DNA of 64,000 nt from Vibrio sp. Isolate34 (GCF_022397915.1 NZ_JAKEUO010000003.1:178518-242517), one strand, 5' to 3'. Numbered from the stretch's first letter, positions 45,968-56,103 are shown. Numbers and translations: made by a program. Notes: generated by a model from the sequence alone, not told the origin.

Positions 45968-46350
45968 TTAGATGAACCTTTGGTCGGCTTCTCAACTCGT
46001 GTCCAGACATTGCTCAATTGCTTCGCTGGACACGTATTGCAAGTAAGCACTTCTCCTTGATACTGAATTCGCATCACCAAATCTGAATCCGTTCTGCTGC
46101 TTCCTGAGTTCAGCTCAATGATGATCAAGTCATCGTCAACACTATAACTGCGTGTAACTGTGTTATCCGTGGTTTGATAGGTCACTTGTCCCGATTCAAA
46201 AAGCAGATAACTTTCATTATCCGCGTTCTCGTACATGCCTTTAAACAAGAGAAGCTGTGGGACTTCGAAGGGTCGACTGGTATCGGTTAAACAACCCGTC
46301 AGCAATAGCACGCTACTGCAGCCGATGATCAAAGAGTGATGGCTATTCAT
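45964..46350 (-). CDS. Small hypothetical lipoprotein
   Basis: The 128-residue protein has a lipobox LLTGC with Cys at residue 20, so it should be a lipoprotein. The mature part is beta-rich (SYLLFESGQVTYQTT) and contains a CNTCPAK motif. I do not recognise the family. Convergent with nhaD. Confidence 0.75.
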   Translation of the reverse strand: MNSHHSLIIGCSSVLLLTGCLTDTSRPFEVPQLLLFKGMYENADNESYLLFESGQVTYQTTDNTVTRSYSVDDDLIIIELNSGSSRTDSDLVMRIQYQGEVLTCNTCPAKQLSNVWTRVEKPTKGSSN

Positions 46351-46510
46351 TTGGGCATCCTTGCCTAGAGAACATGGTTAAAAGGATATGCAACCAAACA
46401 GGTATTTTCCACAAAGTGACGATTTTATTGCAAAGTCACGCTTACAGAACTCCTTGTATTCACTAGCCATTGATACTCAACGTCACCAGTCATTCCCATT
46501 GAATAACGGT

Positions 46511-46993
46511 TTAATCTTCTGCGCTTCCCTCAATAACCAACAAGCGCTGTTTGCGCTCTACACCGCCCGCATACCCTGTCAGTTTGCCATTTTTACCAAT
46601 AACGCGGTGACACGGCACAATCACTGACACCGGATTTTTACCATTGGCTAAACCCACCGCACGCACCGCTTTCGGGTTACCGATCGCTTCAGCCAATTGA
46701 GCGTAGCTCCATGTTTCTCCATAAGGGATGGTAATGAGAGCTTGCCAAACCGACTGTTGAAACGGCGTTCCCTTGGCGGCGATCGGTACATCAAACTGAA
46801 CGGCCTCACCAGAAAAATAACGATTAAGTTGCTCAGTGACCAACTCAAAGATAGGAAAGTTATCGTCTTGATCGCCCAACTGATCTGGCTTTGTGGTATG
46901 GATTTCAAACCAAGCGCCAAGCAAACCTTGCTCATTAGCTTGCAAAGTAATGATGCCTAATGGGCTCTCATAATAAGTAAAACGATTAGCCAT
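46511..46993 (-). CDS. ogt: Methylated-DNA-[protein]-cysteine S-methyltransferase
   Basis: The 160-residue DNA-repair protein removes methyl groups from O6-methylguanine to its own Cys128 in IVPCHRVIG. The helix-turn-helix region with the arginine finger (NPKAVRAVGLANGKNP) is intact. The ATG at 46993 follows AGGAGATA; the open frame starting at 47080 overlaps the upstream gene and is unlikely. It starts 25 nt after the Ada/AlkA gene, forming an alkylation-repair operon. Confidence 0.92.
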   Translation of the reverse strand: MANRFTYYESPLGIITLQANEQGLLGAWFEIHTTKPDQLGDQDDNFPIFELVTEQLNRYFSGEAVQFDVPIAAKGTPFQQSVWQALITIPYGETWSYAQLAEAIGNPKAVRAVGLANGKNPVSVIVPCHRVIGKNGKLTGYAGGVERKQRLLVIEGSAED

Positions 46994-47018
46994 GGTATCT
47001 CCTAGCTTAATATTCCGA

Positions 47019-48395
47019 TTAAGATTGATTCCAACAATGGAATGTGGCGTAACTGCCCCACGGCGACACGCTTTGTGCATTAATAGCAGGACGATGCTCG
47101 ATGAATTTCTTCACCACCAAATCACCGACTAGCAAATGATTAGGTTCGCTCAAGCCCCGAAGCAGCGCGTATTGAATCGTCCATAGTCCAATGCCTTTTA
47201 GATCAATCCATTTAGAAGGATGCTCAGCTTCGTTGTCGACCATGTATTCAGCAAAACGCTTTAGGGTTTCCTTGCGACTTCCCGGCATTCTTAAAAAGCT
47301 CACATCCGCCTCAGCGATCTGTTTTGGTGTCGGAAAGTAAGTTTTCTTATCTGTATCAGAAAGCTCTCTAACCAATAAATTTAGCTGACCAATCGCCGCA
47401 GTGACCGACACTTGCTGCCCGAGAATAGCCCTTACTCCGGCCTCCCAAGCACTCCACACCCCAGGGATACGAATGCCGCTTTTAGCGACCAAATTAGGGT
47501 CGATAGTTGTGAAGAAGGCCTCGACCTTGGCAATGTCGACATCCAGGTCAAACATGCGTCGGATATTCGCAATCAAGCTTCTTAGTTGATTGATATCCTC
47601 CAACTCAAACTCAATATCCAAGCGGTTATCTTTAACTAAAGTAGCCTTGAACCAGCCCTTCGAACCGTTCACATTCACCGTGCGCTGGTAATAGTGCTCA
47701 CCGACCTCTTCTATGCCTTCAATCATTCTTCGTCGGTAGAAAGCCAACAGGTGTTGCCAATCTAACGAGCCATGAAAACCGAGCTGAATGTGATTACTCA
47801 AGTTGTTGTTTGGCTTAGAACGTCGGATTTGACTTGGTGAAAGCTTCAGCTCTTTTAGAAAGGCATCATTAAAGCGGCGCGTGCTATTAAAACCACTCGC
47901 AAAGCCGACATCGGTAATACTCATGCTACTGGTGTGCAGCAACTGCTTAGCAAACATCAATTGGCTATAAAGGCTATATTGCTTAGGTGACACCCCGATG
48001 TAATTGTCGAATAAGGTTCGCAAGTAGCGGTCGGAAATGCCTAAACGGGTCGCAAGATCGACGATTGAACCCGTATTCAGTGCGCCGTTGTCAATCAACT
48101 GCAATGCGCGCAAGAAAGTGGTTTCAACGCCCTTCCATGCCGGAGAGAAAGGCGCGCTGTCTGGTCGACAACGCAAACAAGGACGATAACCAGCCTTTAG
48201 TGCCTGAGCTTGATGAGAAAAATACTCAACGTTCTCTTCTTTTGGTGGACTCGCAGGGCAAATAGGACGACAGAAGATCCCGGTCGTTTTCACCGCCGTA
48301 AAAAACATCCCATCAAAGCGAGCATCTCGCGCATATCGAGCTAAATGGCACTGCTCACTCGTTAAGGTACTGTTGTTATGGATATTTTTCGACAT
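47019..48395 (-). CDS. Ada/AlkA fusion: 3-methyladenine glycosylase with Ada domain
   Basis: The 458-residue protein fuses three parts. The N-terminal Ada zinc domain (about 10-85; KTTGIFCRPICPA then GYRPCLRCRPD) has all the cysteines including the methyl acceptor. A single AraC helix-turn-helix region (about 90-190) is followed by an AlkA-type glycosylase with a helix-hairpin-helix (KGIGLWTIQYALLRGL) and catalytic Asp (VGDLVVKKF). It should both sense methyl phosphotriesters and excise alkylated bases, and may activate its own operon with ogt. This arrangement occurs in many proteobacteria. Confidence 0.9.
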   Translation of the reverse strand: MSKNIHNNSTLTSEQCHLARYARDARFDGMFFTAVKTTGIFCRPICPASPPKEENVEYFSHQAQALKAGYRPCLRCRPDSAPFSPAWKGVETTFLRALQLIDNGALNTGSIVDLATRLGISDRYLRTLFDNYIGVSPKQYSLYSQLMFAKQLLHTSSMSITDVGFASGFNSTRRFNDAFLKELKLSPSQIRRSKPNNNLSNHIQLGFHGSLDWQHLLAFYRRRMIEGIEEVGEHYYQRTVNVNGSKGWFKATLVKDNRLDIEFELEDINQLRSLIANIRRMFDLDVDIAKVEAFFTTIDPNLVAKSGIRIPGVWSAWEAGVRAILGQQVSVTAAIGQLNLLVRELSDTDKKTYFPTPKQIAEADVSFLRMPGSRKETLKRFAEYMVDNEAEHPSKWIDLKGIGLWTIQYALLRGLSEPNHLLVGDLVVKKFIEHRPAINAQSVSPWGSYATFHCWNQS

Positions 48396-48632
48396 GATGT
48401 GTTCTTCCCATTTGCCATGATTTTGGCTCCGATAATTAAAAGTTTACCGTGAACGACCAGAGTCGCTAGCCACTTTCGGAAGCGAAGGTTATATAAATCA
48501 CAAAAAAGGGTTTTAATTTTATTCAATTCGACTAAATTTAACCTAGAGAAGGCATTCTTCTCACAACGTCAACGATAGGTACTTAGCACGCCAAAGATGC
48601 AGAGACCTATCGAATATAAAAAGGAAAAGGCT

Positions 48633-48836
48633 ATGGTTCTTCACACGTGTCGTATTGTTTTATCAAACCAGCAGGTTCTCACCAGTCAATCAGTCGAACA
48701 GTCTCTAAGCTTTCTTGAAGGCAAAGCGGATAACGGGATTTCTAAGATTGAGATTGACGCAACGGATGGCCACACAATCCATTCGTACATGTCACACTCT
48801 CTCGAAGAGTCTATTGAGAATCTAATGAACCTATAA
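48633..48836 (+). CDS. Small hypothetical protein
   Basis: The predicted protein is 67 residues (start MVLHTCRIVLSNQQ) from the ATG at 48633, preceded by a strong AAAAAGGAAAAG. It has no membrane segment or recognised domain. It is transcribed alone, between the Ada/AlkA gene and a palindromic terminator. Confidence 0.6.
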   Translation: MVLHTCRIVLSNQQVLTSQSVEQSLSFLEGKADNGISKIEIDATDGHTIHSYMSHSLEESIENLMNL

Positions 48837-48950
48837 GTGTTTACACTATAGAGCCTTTAAATAGGGCTAGGGATACCAGGCTTAAACGATTTTATTGGAA
48901 TGAGAAACGATCTCTAATTCAGAAAAGAAGTACATCTCTGGTTTAAAACA

Positions 48951-48987
48951 AAAATGGCACCTAACTAGTTAGGTGCCATTTTTTTAT
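48951..48987. terminator. Bidirectional terminator, 32-bp perfect palindrome
   Basis: Bases 48951-48982 are perfectly palindromic (half-site AAAATGGCACCTAACT) and are followed by a T run. It lies between the small gene and the convergent hdfR. Confidence 0.88.
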
Positions 48988-49023
48988 CTCGTCAACAAAG
49001 CATATTGCTGGCTGCGCGTGCTA

Positions 49024-49914
49024 TTACTCTGGCGTCTGCTCAGCCGCTTGTTGCAACGTATAAGCGGTCGATGGGTCAATCTCATTAACCAATTTCTCAA
49101 CCTGCATGATCGCATCCACCGAGGTACTGCTTTTGCGGTAGCTTAGGTAAATTGGGCGATACCAGTCTTCCACCCCTTTCACCTTATGTAGCTGGCCCGA
49201 ATCGATAAAAGGTTCGACTAGAGAGACTGGCAAATACGCACTGCCACCTTTCTCTAAAATGAAATCGAGGGCAATACGCGCGGTTGAAGTACGTAGGTAT
49301 GGCGCGGGTACTTTAGGGTGACGCTCTGCGTGTTCAGAACCAAAGCGCGTGCCCCAATCAACATAAACGTATTTATGTTGGAACACCGATTCCAGATCAT
49401 CTTGCTGGGTTGATACCAACACCAACACCAGGTCTGCGACTTTTTTACAGTTCAGCTCTTCCGCTTTGATCTGATCGAAAGCGAAAGCCATATCTAAGGT
49501 TCGCTCTAGCAAATTACGGTTCAGCTGCTCACGCCCCATCACCTCGGCCATAAAGCCGTAACCACCAAAAGAATCAGTTACAACACTCAAACAATTTTGC
49601 AGATACGCATCCCAAATATTCGGTGTACCACCCAGTGTTAACTGCAAAGCTTTACCACTCTCCAACGACAACTCAAATTTAGCTTGTTGTAAGTTAGATA
49701 CCATCACTTCAGCATAACCAATCAAACGCTCACCGGAAGAGGTGAGCTTGATGTTATTGCGATCACGAATGAAGAGCTGAGTATCAAAATAGCCTTCTAG
49801 CTGTTTGATACGCGCACTCACCGCCGCCTGTGTCAGATACAAATTTTCTGCTGCACGCCCAAAGTGGCGCACTCTTGCAACCTCCAGAAAGGTTTTAAAT
49901 ACTTTCACATCCAT
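49024..49914 (-). CDS. hdfR: LysR regulator, HdfR-like
   Basis: The 296-residue LysR protein has an N-terminal winged helix (LKTFLEVARVRHFGRAAENL-like) close to HdfR, which represses flhDC in E. coli. It is divergent from maoP, exactly as hdfR is in E. coli, which supports orthology. I chose MDVKVFKTF (ATG 49914) over the ATG three codons upstream because it matches HdfR. The spacer contains nested inverted repeats that could be its binding sites. Confidence 0.85.
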   Translation of the reverse strand: MDVKVFKTFLEVARVRHFGRAAENLYLTQAAVSARIKQLEGYFDTQLFIRDRNNIKLTSSGERLIGYAEVMVSNLQQAKFELSLESGKALQLTLGGTPNIWDAYLQNCLSVVTDSFGGYGFMAEVMGREQLNRNLLERTLDMAFAFDQIKAEELNCKKVADLVLVLVSTQQDDLESVFQHKYVYVDWGTRFGSEHAERHPKVPAPYLRTSTARIALDFILEKGGSAYLPVSLVEPFIDSGQLHKVKGVEDWYRPIYLSYRKSSTSVDAIMQVEKLVNEIDPSTAYTLQQAAEQTPE

Positions 49915-49959
49915 CAAATACATCTCTGTAATAAATCTGCTAACTAGCCGATCTAGGAT

Positions 49960-50034
49960 TGTTTATCGTAAAGGCAAAAATATTTTGTTTTCTATTTTAG
50001 CCTTTTAACAATATGTTCACGTTAGCGATAAACA
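49960..50034. promoter_or_regulatory. Nested inverted repeats in hdfR-maoP spacer
   Basis: TGTTTATCG (49960-49968) and CGATAAACA (50026-50034) form an outer 9-bp inverted repeat. TAAAGGC and GCCTTTTA form an inner pair about 25 bp apart. The layout suits a looped or extended LysR site. Confidence 0.4.
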
Positions 50035-50068
50035 CTAATTTCTATCTAACCACATTACTGAGGCTGAT

Positions 50069-50422
50069 ATGTCTGAGACCGAATTCCGACACGGAAAAAA
50101 ACGTTTTTATGACACCATTAAATTCCCACGAGGGTTCGCTAAGTCGGGTGATTTTACTCTGTCAGAAGAGGAAATCCTAACCTTGTTTGGTGACACTATG
50201 CTTGCACTTGAGACTGGTGAATTAACACCAACCAATGCAGAAGAAAAGCACTTCATCAAAGTGTTGTCTCACCCTCATAAGGCAAAGTCCAAGTTAGAGC
50301 GTGTTTGGTTGAAGTACATTCAACTGGCTCGTGGACGCCGTCGCTTTCATACCCTAAACGGCTGCAAACGCGGCGAAGTGCCTAGGGAAGAATACGAAAG
50401 TGAGTTAGTGTTAGAAGATTAG
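50069..50422 (+). CDS. maoP: Macrodomain Ori organisation protein MaoP
   Basis: The 117-residue DUF413 (YifE) protein begins MSETEFRHGKKRFYDTIKFPRGFAKSGDF-like and ends with the conserved RRRFHTLNG segment. In E. coli MaoP binds the maoS site next to its gene and limits constraint of the Ori macrodomain. The divergent hdfR is conserved. I cannot confirm a maoS-like site here. Confidence 0.9.
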   Translation: MSETEFRHGKKRFYDTIKFPRGFAKSGDFTLSEEEILTLFGDTMLALETGELTPTNAEEKHFIKVLSHPHKAKSKLERVWLKYIQLARGRRRFHTLNGCKRGEVPREEYESELVLED

Positions 50423-50428
50423 TAAAAT

Positions 50429-50465
50429 AGCTCAAAGTGATACCTCTTCACTTTGGGCTTTTTTG
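50429..50465 (+). terminator. Rho-independent terminator after maoP
   Basis: AGCTCAAAGTGA pairs with TCACTTTGGGCT (one mismatch) and is followed by six T. Confidence 0.82.
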
Positions 50466-51003
50466 CCTTCACGGTTTACACTTCAAGCTCGCTTTTTCTT
50501 CGTAATAGCTAAGTTTAGCTAACCTGTTCGGTTTTACCAATATTTATAGATAATTCATAGCGATAGCGTGAATCAACATCTATCCCTAGCCATTAAGGTG
50601 GGTATCTAACCCAGCTAAATTCTTCTAACCTCGCTTAACAACTTCCTTTTATCACGATAGTGGCACATTGCCATCATTATTTTTCACGCCACAACTATAC
50701 TCTCAAAGCACGTGAGCACGTTGTAGCTCTTTAATGCGCCAAAGCTTATAAATCTGCAGAAACACACAGACCCTTTCAGGCACTGAATCAAATCAACATT
50801 CCTGTATATGACAAGCGTATTAAGCTTGTTTAACACCACCAAATATCCATACAATTATTGTGCAATTTTGAGAGTTCTAGTCACAGATACGACGAAAAAA
50901 GCAAAAACTTGACCTAAAACAATAGCGGAACTCGATAACTTATTTTATAATGCGAATTAATGTTTCAGAACACTATAAAATTTAATTTCTAGGGGCAAAA
51001 TCA
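50466..51003. other. Intergenic region upstream of nagB
   Basis: This 538-bp spacer holds the nagB promoter and a long leader-side region. Apart from a NagC-like site and a TATAAT -10 within it (50946-50951), I see only a weak hairpin (GGGT-atcta-ACCC near 50603) and no gene. Confidence 0.45.
50940..50960 (+). promoter_or_regulatory. NagC-like operator overlapping nagB promoter
   Basis: The 21-bp sequence starts TTATTTTATAATGCG and ends AATTAA, resembling NagC sites (TTATTT...CGAATTAA type). It contains the TATAAT -10 at 50946-50951, so NagC binding would repress and GlcNAc-6-phosphate would induce. Confidence 0.5.
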
Positions 51004-51804
51004 ATGAGACTTATTCCATTAAGCAACAAAGCTAAAGTAGGTAAATGGGCTGCTCGTCACATCGCAGATTCTATCAACAAGTTCGCTCCAACTGCTGAGC
51101 GTCCATTTGTACTAGGTCTTCCTACTGGTAGCACACCTCTAACTACTTACGCTGAGCTAATTGAACTTTACAAAGCTGGCGAAGTTAGCTTCAAGCACGT
51201 TGTAACATTCAACATGGATGAGTACGTTGGTATCGAACCAAACCACCCAGAGTCTTACCGCACATTCATGCACGAGAACTTCTTCAACCACGTTGATATC
51301 CAAGCAGAAAACATCAACCTGCTAGACGGTCAAGCTGAAGACATCGATGCTCACTGTGCAGCATACGAAGAGAAAATCCGTTCTTACGGCAAAATCAACC
51401 TATTCATGGGCGGCGTAGGCATCGACGGTCACATCGCATTCAACGAACCAGGTTCTTCTCTATCTTCACGCACTCGTATCAAAACGTTGACTGAAGACAC
51501 TCGTATCGCGAACTCTCGTTTCTTCGATGGCGACATCAACCAAGTTCCTAAATACGCACTAACTATCGGTGTTGCTACTCTTCTAGACGCTGAAGAAGTA
51601 ATGATCCTTTCTCTAGGCCACAACAAAGCGCAAGCGCTTCAAATGGCTATCGAAGGTTCTGTAAACCATATGTGGACTGTTACAGCTCTACAGATGCACC
51701 GTAAAGCTATCATCGTTGCTGATGAGCCAGCTCAACAAGAGCTTAAAGTTAAGACTCTACGCTACTTCCAAGAGCTAGAAGCTGAAAACATCCAAGACCT
51801 ATAA
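51004..51804 (+). CDS. nagB: Glucosamine-6-phosphate deaminase
   Basis: The 266-residue enzyme converts glucosamine-6-phosphate to fructose-6-phosphate and ammonia and has the full NagB length. Motifs: GLPTGSTPL (phosphate loop), NMDEYVG (catalytic Asp), [17 protein letters not shown] (catalytic His). It is the last step of GlcNAc use and connects chitinase products to glycolysis. It is monocistronic with a terminator. Confidence 0.97.
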   Translation: MRLIPLSNKAKVGKWAARHIADSINKFAPTAERPFVLGLPTGSTPLTTYAELIELYKAGEVSFKHVVTFNMDEYVGIEPNHPESYRTFMHENFFNHVDIQAENINLLDGQAEDIDAHCAAYEEKIRSYGKINLFMGGVGIDGHIAFNEPGSSLSSRTRIKTLTEDTRIANSRFFDGDINQVPKYALTIGVATLLDAEEVMILSLGHNKAQALQMAIEGSVNHMWTVTALQMHRKAIIVADEPAQQELKVKTLRYFQELEAENIQDL

Positions 51805-51823
51805 TCTAAGGTTTTGTTGAATC

Positions 51824-51852
51824 AAAAAAGCCACTGTATGTGGCTTTTTTTG
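51824..51852 (+). terminator. Rho-independent terminator after nagB
   Basis: AAAAAGCCAC pairs with GTGGCTTTTT around a 5-nt loop, followed by more T. Confidence 0.85.
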
Positions 51853-52088
51853 TGCCTGAAATTCACGGTCCGTAAACCGAGCAACCAAAAGACTATGATT
51901 AAGGAATAGAGTTTATAGGTGGAGGGAGTGATAACTAAGAAGGTCGGATAAAAAACTAAGATAAATACTGAAGCGAATACAAAAAAGCGACTCCTCTAGC
52001 AAGAGAAATCGCAATAACTGTAAATTCTAGTATGGGTAAAACAGGTTGTAGCGAGCCGAATTGTAAAGAAAACGCTGAATAACGAAAA

Positions 52089-52679
52089 CTAAGAACTCAA
52101 AGCGTTATCGCGGCATAAGGTGTTGATGATGTCCGTGATAGCCAAAACGATCGTCGACTTCACTTTCTGATGGTGTCTGCCCAAGAACATTTGAAGCATA
52201 GGACCAGACATGGTTTCCACCATCTCTGCATCATATTCGATAGGCATAATACGCTGAATAGCGTGTACCTTGTTAAGCTCAAAAATAACGTCAACTTCCG
52301 TGAAGCTGGTGTCTTCACCTTGTATTTTCGCCCACTCTTTCAAGGTTACGAAAACCTCTAAATCGTCATAAAGCTCTTTGCTGATCACACCAAGCCCTAA
52401 TAGAAGCTTACCGCGAACCATGATCTCGCCTAAAGGCCCACCACTGTTGAGTAGTGGCTCGACAACGAATTTAATCGCCGTGTCGTCTTTCTTAAAAATG
52501 TTTTTTAAAACCGCATCCACCGTGTCATCCAATGCATCATAAGCTGCCATTAGGCAGGCGCCAGCGCTCTCAGCTTCTGATAGGGCTTCGAGTAATTCAG
52601 TTTCGTGGCTAGGATGTATTGGCATAACGGCTCGGTAATAAGAAAGTGCCACAGGTGTGGCACTTTGATGATTTATCAT
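52089..52679 (-). CDS. mltR: MltR-family mannitol operon regulator
   Basis: The 196-residue helical protein matches the MltR/MtlR family, which represses mannitol genes without a classical DNA-binding domain. [16 protein letters not shown] is characteristic. Its start overlaps the mtlD stop by 4 nt, so it is coupled to the mannitol operon. The target is most likely mtlA. Confidence 0.88.
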   Translation of the reverse strand: MINHQSATPVALSYYRAVMPIHPSHETELLEALSEAESAGACLMAAYDALDDTVDAVLKNIFKKDDTAIKFVVEPLLNSGGPLGEIMVRGKLLLGLGVISKELYDDLEVFVTLKEWAKIQGEDTSFTEVDVIFELNKVHAIQRIMPIEYDAEMVETMSGPMLQMFLGRHHQKVKSTIVLAITDIINTLCRDNALSS

Positions 52680-53824
52680 TTCAATGCTAGATAAGCTTGT
52701 TCCGCTAGTTTAACAACTTCTGAGTCACTATTCAGCTCAGAATAATGCGCTAATGTCTCAGCAAAACCTTTTTCTGCGAACATTGCCTGAAGTTCAACCG
52801 CTTGAGGGTCATCTTCATTCTTGTAATGGAACGCAGCTGCGATCGCTTTTACTAGGTGCGCATTAGGAAGGCCGTATTCTAGCGTACCGTTCAGTGGCTT
52901 GACTAGACGATCTTGTGGGCTCAGCTTACGAATAGGCTGACGACCAACACGATCCACTTCATCACGTAGGAACGGGTTCGCAAAACGACCAAGAATTTTC
53001 TGGATGTATGCCGCGTGCGCTTCAGGATCGAAGCCGTAACGCTTGATCAGAACTGCACCGCTCTCTTCCATCGTTGCTGTTACTTCAGCGCGGATTTTGT
53101 CGTCTTCGATAGAGTCTTTGATTGTCTCGTGACCTGCAAGCACACCAAGATATGCCGTTACCAAGTGACCTGTGTTTAGCGTGAACAGTTTACGTTCAAC
53201 GAAAGCCATTAGGTTGTCAGTGCATTCCATACCTGGGATGTTTGGAATCTCACCTTTGAATTGTGTTTGGTCTACGATCCACTCGCTGAACGTTTCAACC
53301 GTTACCGCTAGAGGGTCTGTTTCACCCGCTTCTGCCGGTGGAACAATACGGTCAACCGCAGAATCAACAAAGCCAATGTGCTCTTCAGTGAAGGCTTTCA
53401 TTTCATCAGAAAGGTGCTCTAGAACTGCTGCTTTTAATTGGCTAGTACCGCGAACCATGTTCTCTGCCGCGATGATGTTCATTGGTGCAGTGTTGTTTGC
53501 TGCTGCACGCTTTTCAATGCCTTGAGCGATAGACTTAGAGATGATTTTAAGAACAGTAGGACCTACTGCTGTCGTCACAATGTCAGACTCAGCAATGCAA
53601 TCCACCACTGCGCTTGTTGCCGAGTTTACTGCTGTTACGTTCTTAACAACTTCAACAACGCACTCTTCACCAACAATCTTAACTGGGTATTCTTGGCGTT
53701 CAATTAACGCATTTACAACCGTTTCATTTACGTCAGCAAACGTAACCTTCATACCAGCGTCAGAAAGAAGCTTACCAATGAAACCACGACCGATATTACC
53801 TGCACCAAAATGTAACGCTTTCAT
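52676..53824 (-). CDS. mtlD: Mannitol-1-phosphate 5-dehydrogenase
   Basis: The 382-residue NAD-dependent enzyme oxidises mannitol-1-phosphate to fructose-6-phosphate. The N-terminal NAD site is [12 protein letters not shown], and the family motif [12 protein letters not shown] is intact. It lies 183 nt after mtlA with a stem-loop in the spacer, and overlaps mltR. Same gene order as in E. coli. Confidence 0.95.
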   Translation of the reverse strand: MKALHFGAGNIGRGFIGKLLSDAGMKVTFADVNETVVNALIERQEYPVKIVGEECVVEVVKNVTAVNSATSAVVDCIAESDIVTTAVGPTVLKIISKSIAQGIEKRAAANNTAPMNIIAAENMVRGTSQLKAAVLEHLSDEMKAFTEEHIGFVDSAVDRIVPPAEAGETDPLAVTVETFSEWIVDQTQFKGEIPNIPGMECTDNLMAFVERKLFTLNTGHLVTAYLGVLAGHETIKDSIEDDKIRAEVTATMEESGAVLIKRYGFDPEAHAAYIQKILGRFANPFLRDEVDRVGRQPIRKLSPQDRLVKPLNGTLEYGLPNAHLVKAIAAAFHYKNEDDPQAVELQAMFAEKGFAETLAHYSELNSDSEVVKLAEQAYLALK

Positions 53825-53953
53825 AATTTTGACCTTATAAATATTTGAATCTAGATAGCTAACTGCTCAACAACATGTCTTGACGATGTGCCCTAGGCAT
53901 TAAGCAGTAAGCTATTCAGACTGAATCTTCTTAGAGAGATTAAGACCGAAAAT

Positions 53954-53979
53954 GAGGCCAGTAGGGGGATACCGGCCTC
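53954..53979 (-). other. Stem-loop between mtlA and mtlD
   Basis: GAGGCC and GTA pair with TAC and GGCCTC with one mismatch around a 6-nt loop. No T run follows. It could be a processing or stability hairpin setting the mtlA:mtlD ratio. Confidence 0.5.
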
Positions 53980-54007
53980 CTTCACTCAGGAGCTTGACTA
54001 GAGCTTT

Positions 54008-55900
54008 TTAGTTTCCGTTGAGAATACGTAGAACATCAGCAGGGTTTGTTGTGTTCTGTAGGCATTCCACAGCTTCTTCATCATCAAGTGAATTGGTAAT
54101 AGCCATCAGCACCATGTTGTGCTCATCGCCTTGTGCGGCAATACCGATAACCATCTTAGCGATATCATCTTCATCTTCGCCCCACTGAATACCTTCAGGG
54201 TACTGACAGAAAACGATGCCGGTTTTTTGTACGTATTGTTTCGCTTCGATTGTGCCGTGTGGTACTGCGATAGACTCACCTAGGTAGGTAGACACAAGCT
54301 CTTCACGAGCAAACATGCCATCTACGTACTCTGGAGATACGTTACCAAGCTTCACTAATTGTTCGCCAGCAAACTTGATTGCGTCTTCTTTCTGAGTCGC
54401 TTTAAGGCCAAGGAAGATGCTGTCGTCAGTTAGTGCAAGCTTGTTGCCTTCTTGAGCTGGTGCCGCTGCAGGGGCCGGAGCTTCTACTTTTGCTTCACCA
54501 CTTTGAGCGTCTGTAAGTTCAGCGACTAGCTGGTCGTATACGCCACCGTCTAGGAAGTTGTTCAGAGACATGTGCATTGCACCCGGTACGGTTTTGCGTG
54601 CACGGTCTGTTAAGTCTTTATGCGTAATAACGATTTGCGAATCAGCTGGTAGGTTGTTGATTGCGTAGTTGGTTACCTCGATGTCTAGGCCTGCTGCTGC
54701 TACCTTTTTGCGAAGTAGACCAGCACCCATTGCACTCGAACCCATACCTGCATCACACGCTACGTAGACCGCTTTTACATCCGCTAGGTTTACGTTTGCT
54801 TCTGCTGCTGCACCTTTAGAAGACGCTTTCATGTCTTTCATTTGAGCAGAGGCTTTTTCTAGTGAATCTTCGTCGTCACCTTGAGCTGAAGTCTTAAGTA
54901 GAATTGAAGCTACGATGAAAGACACAGCCGTTGCAGCGATAACAGAAAGAACCACACCGATGTAAGAGCCTTTAGGTGTCATCAACAATACTGCGAAGAT
55001 AGAACCTGGAGATGCTGGAGAGATAAGGCCAGAATCGAACACTACGTTAGTGAATACACCCGCCATACCACCTGCGATTACAGCAAGGATTAGACGTGGG
55101 TTCATTAGAACGTAAGGGAAGTAAATTTCGTGGATACCACCTAGGAAGTGGATGATAGATGCACCAGCAGCAGATTGCTTCGCGCTACCTTTACCAAACA
55201 CCATGTAAGCAAGTAGAAGACCAAAACCAGGACCTGGGTTTGCTTCGATTAGGAAGAAGATAGAACGACCAATTTCTTCAGATTGCTGAATACCTAGTGG
55301 AGAGAAGATACCGTGGTTGATTGCGTTATTTAGGAATAGGATTTTCGCAGGTTCAACAAAGATAGATGCTAGAGGTAGTGCACCCGCTTCTACCATTGCG
55401 TTTACGCCAGCCGCAAGTCCGCCAGACAGAATCTTAACCGCAGGACCAATCACGATGAACGCGATGATCGCACAGATCATGCCGATGATACCCGCAGAGA
55501 AGTTGTTCACTAGCATTTCGAAACCACTTTTCACTTTACCGTGAACAGCTTCATCGAATTTCTTAATTGCGATACCACCTAGTGGACCAACAATCATTGC
55601 ACCCATGAACATTGGGATATCAGTACCAACGATAACACCCATTGTTGTGATAGCGCCGACTACCGCACCGCGGTCACCACCAACCATTTTACCACCGGTG
55701 TAACCGATCAATAGTGGTAGAAGGTATGTAATCATAGGACCAACCATTGATGCTAACGTTTCGTTAGGCCACCAACCTGTTGGGATGAATAGTGCAGTAA
55801 TGAAACCCCACGCAATAAATGCGCCGATGTTTGGCATTACCATATTGGATAAGAAACGACCAAAGTTTTGAACCTTAATCTTTGCTTCTGGTGATAACAT
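54008..55900 (-). CDS. mtlA: Mannitol PTS permease IICBA
   Basis: The 630-residue mannitol transporter phosphorylates its substrate on uptake. Order: IIC membrane domain (1-about 340) with NNAINHG and GGIHEIY (Glu258), IIB (about 375-465) with phospho-Cys382 in YVACDAGMGSS, an Ala/Pro linker, and IIA (about 485-630) with phospho-His548 in VPHGTIEAK. The ATG at 55900 gives the normal start MLSPEAKIKVQNFG; the open frame runs further upstream through the leader without support. It is first in mtlA-mtlD-mltR. Confidence 0.96.
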   Translation of the reverse strand: MLSPEAKIKVQNFGRFLSNMVMPNIGAFIAWGFITALFIPTGWWPNETLASMVGPMITYLLPLLIGYTGGKMVGGDRGAVVGAITTMGVIVGTDIPMFMGAMIVGPLGGIAIKKFDEAVHGKVKSGFEMLVNNFSAGIIGMICAIIAFIVIGPAVKILSGGLAAGVNAMVEAGALPLASIFVEPAKILFLNNAINHGIFSPLGIQQSEEIGRSIFFLIEANPGPGFGLLLAYMVFGKGSAKQSAAGASIIHFLGGIHEIYFPYVLMNPRLILAVIAGGMAGVFTNVVFDSGLISPASPGSIFAVLLMTPKGSYIGVVLSVIAATAVSFIVASILLKTSAQGDDEDSLEKASAQMKDMKASSKGAAAEANVNLADVKAVYVACDAGMGSSAMGAGLLRKKVAAAGLDIEVTNYAINNLPADSQIVITHKDLTDRARKTVPGAMHMSLNNFLDGGVYDQLVAELTDAQSGEAKVEAPAPAAAPAQEGNKLALTDDSIFLGLKATQKEDAIKFAGEQLVKLGNVSPEYVDGMFAREELVSTYLGESIAVPHGTIEAKQYVQKTGIVFCQYPEGIQWGEDEDDIAKMVIGIAAQGDEHNMVLMAITNSLDDEEAVECLQNTTNPADVLRILNGN

Positions 55901-56008
55901 AGGTAGAACCCCGTAATGTATTGGTTGGTCAAATGACCGAAAGTGTGTACTCAAAAGTCGATTAAAATGTATCACAACATTTCCAAAATGCACCCCAGCC
56001 CAACTTTC

Positions 56009-56023
56009 GTGATAGCCATCACA
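56009..56023 (-). promoter_or_regulatory. CRP-core-like hairpin or site in mtlA leader
   Basis: GTGA-TAGCCA-TCAC followed by A is a full CRP core. It lies only about 110 nt from the start codon, probably inside the transcribed leader, so it may act as an RNA hairpin rather than as an activator site. Confidence 0.35.
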
Positions 56024-56103
56024 TACAAAAAACACTTTCGGGTTAACAAGCACACCTTAGATCACAAAAACACCATGAATTTAAATTACAAAGCCAAATT
56101 AAT

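Noticed and set aside
46388..46627. 79-codon plus-strand frame
   Set aside because: Its second half is antisense to ogt and no ribosome site or family match is visible.
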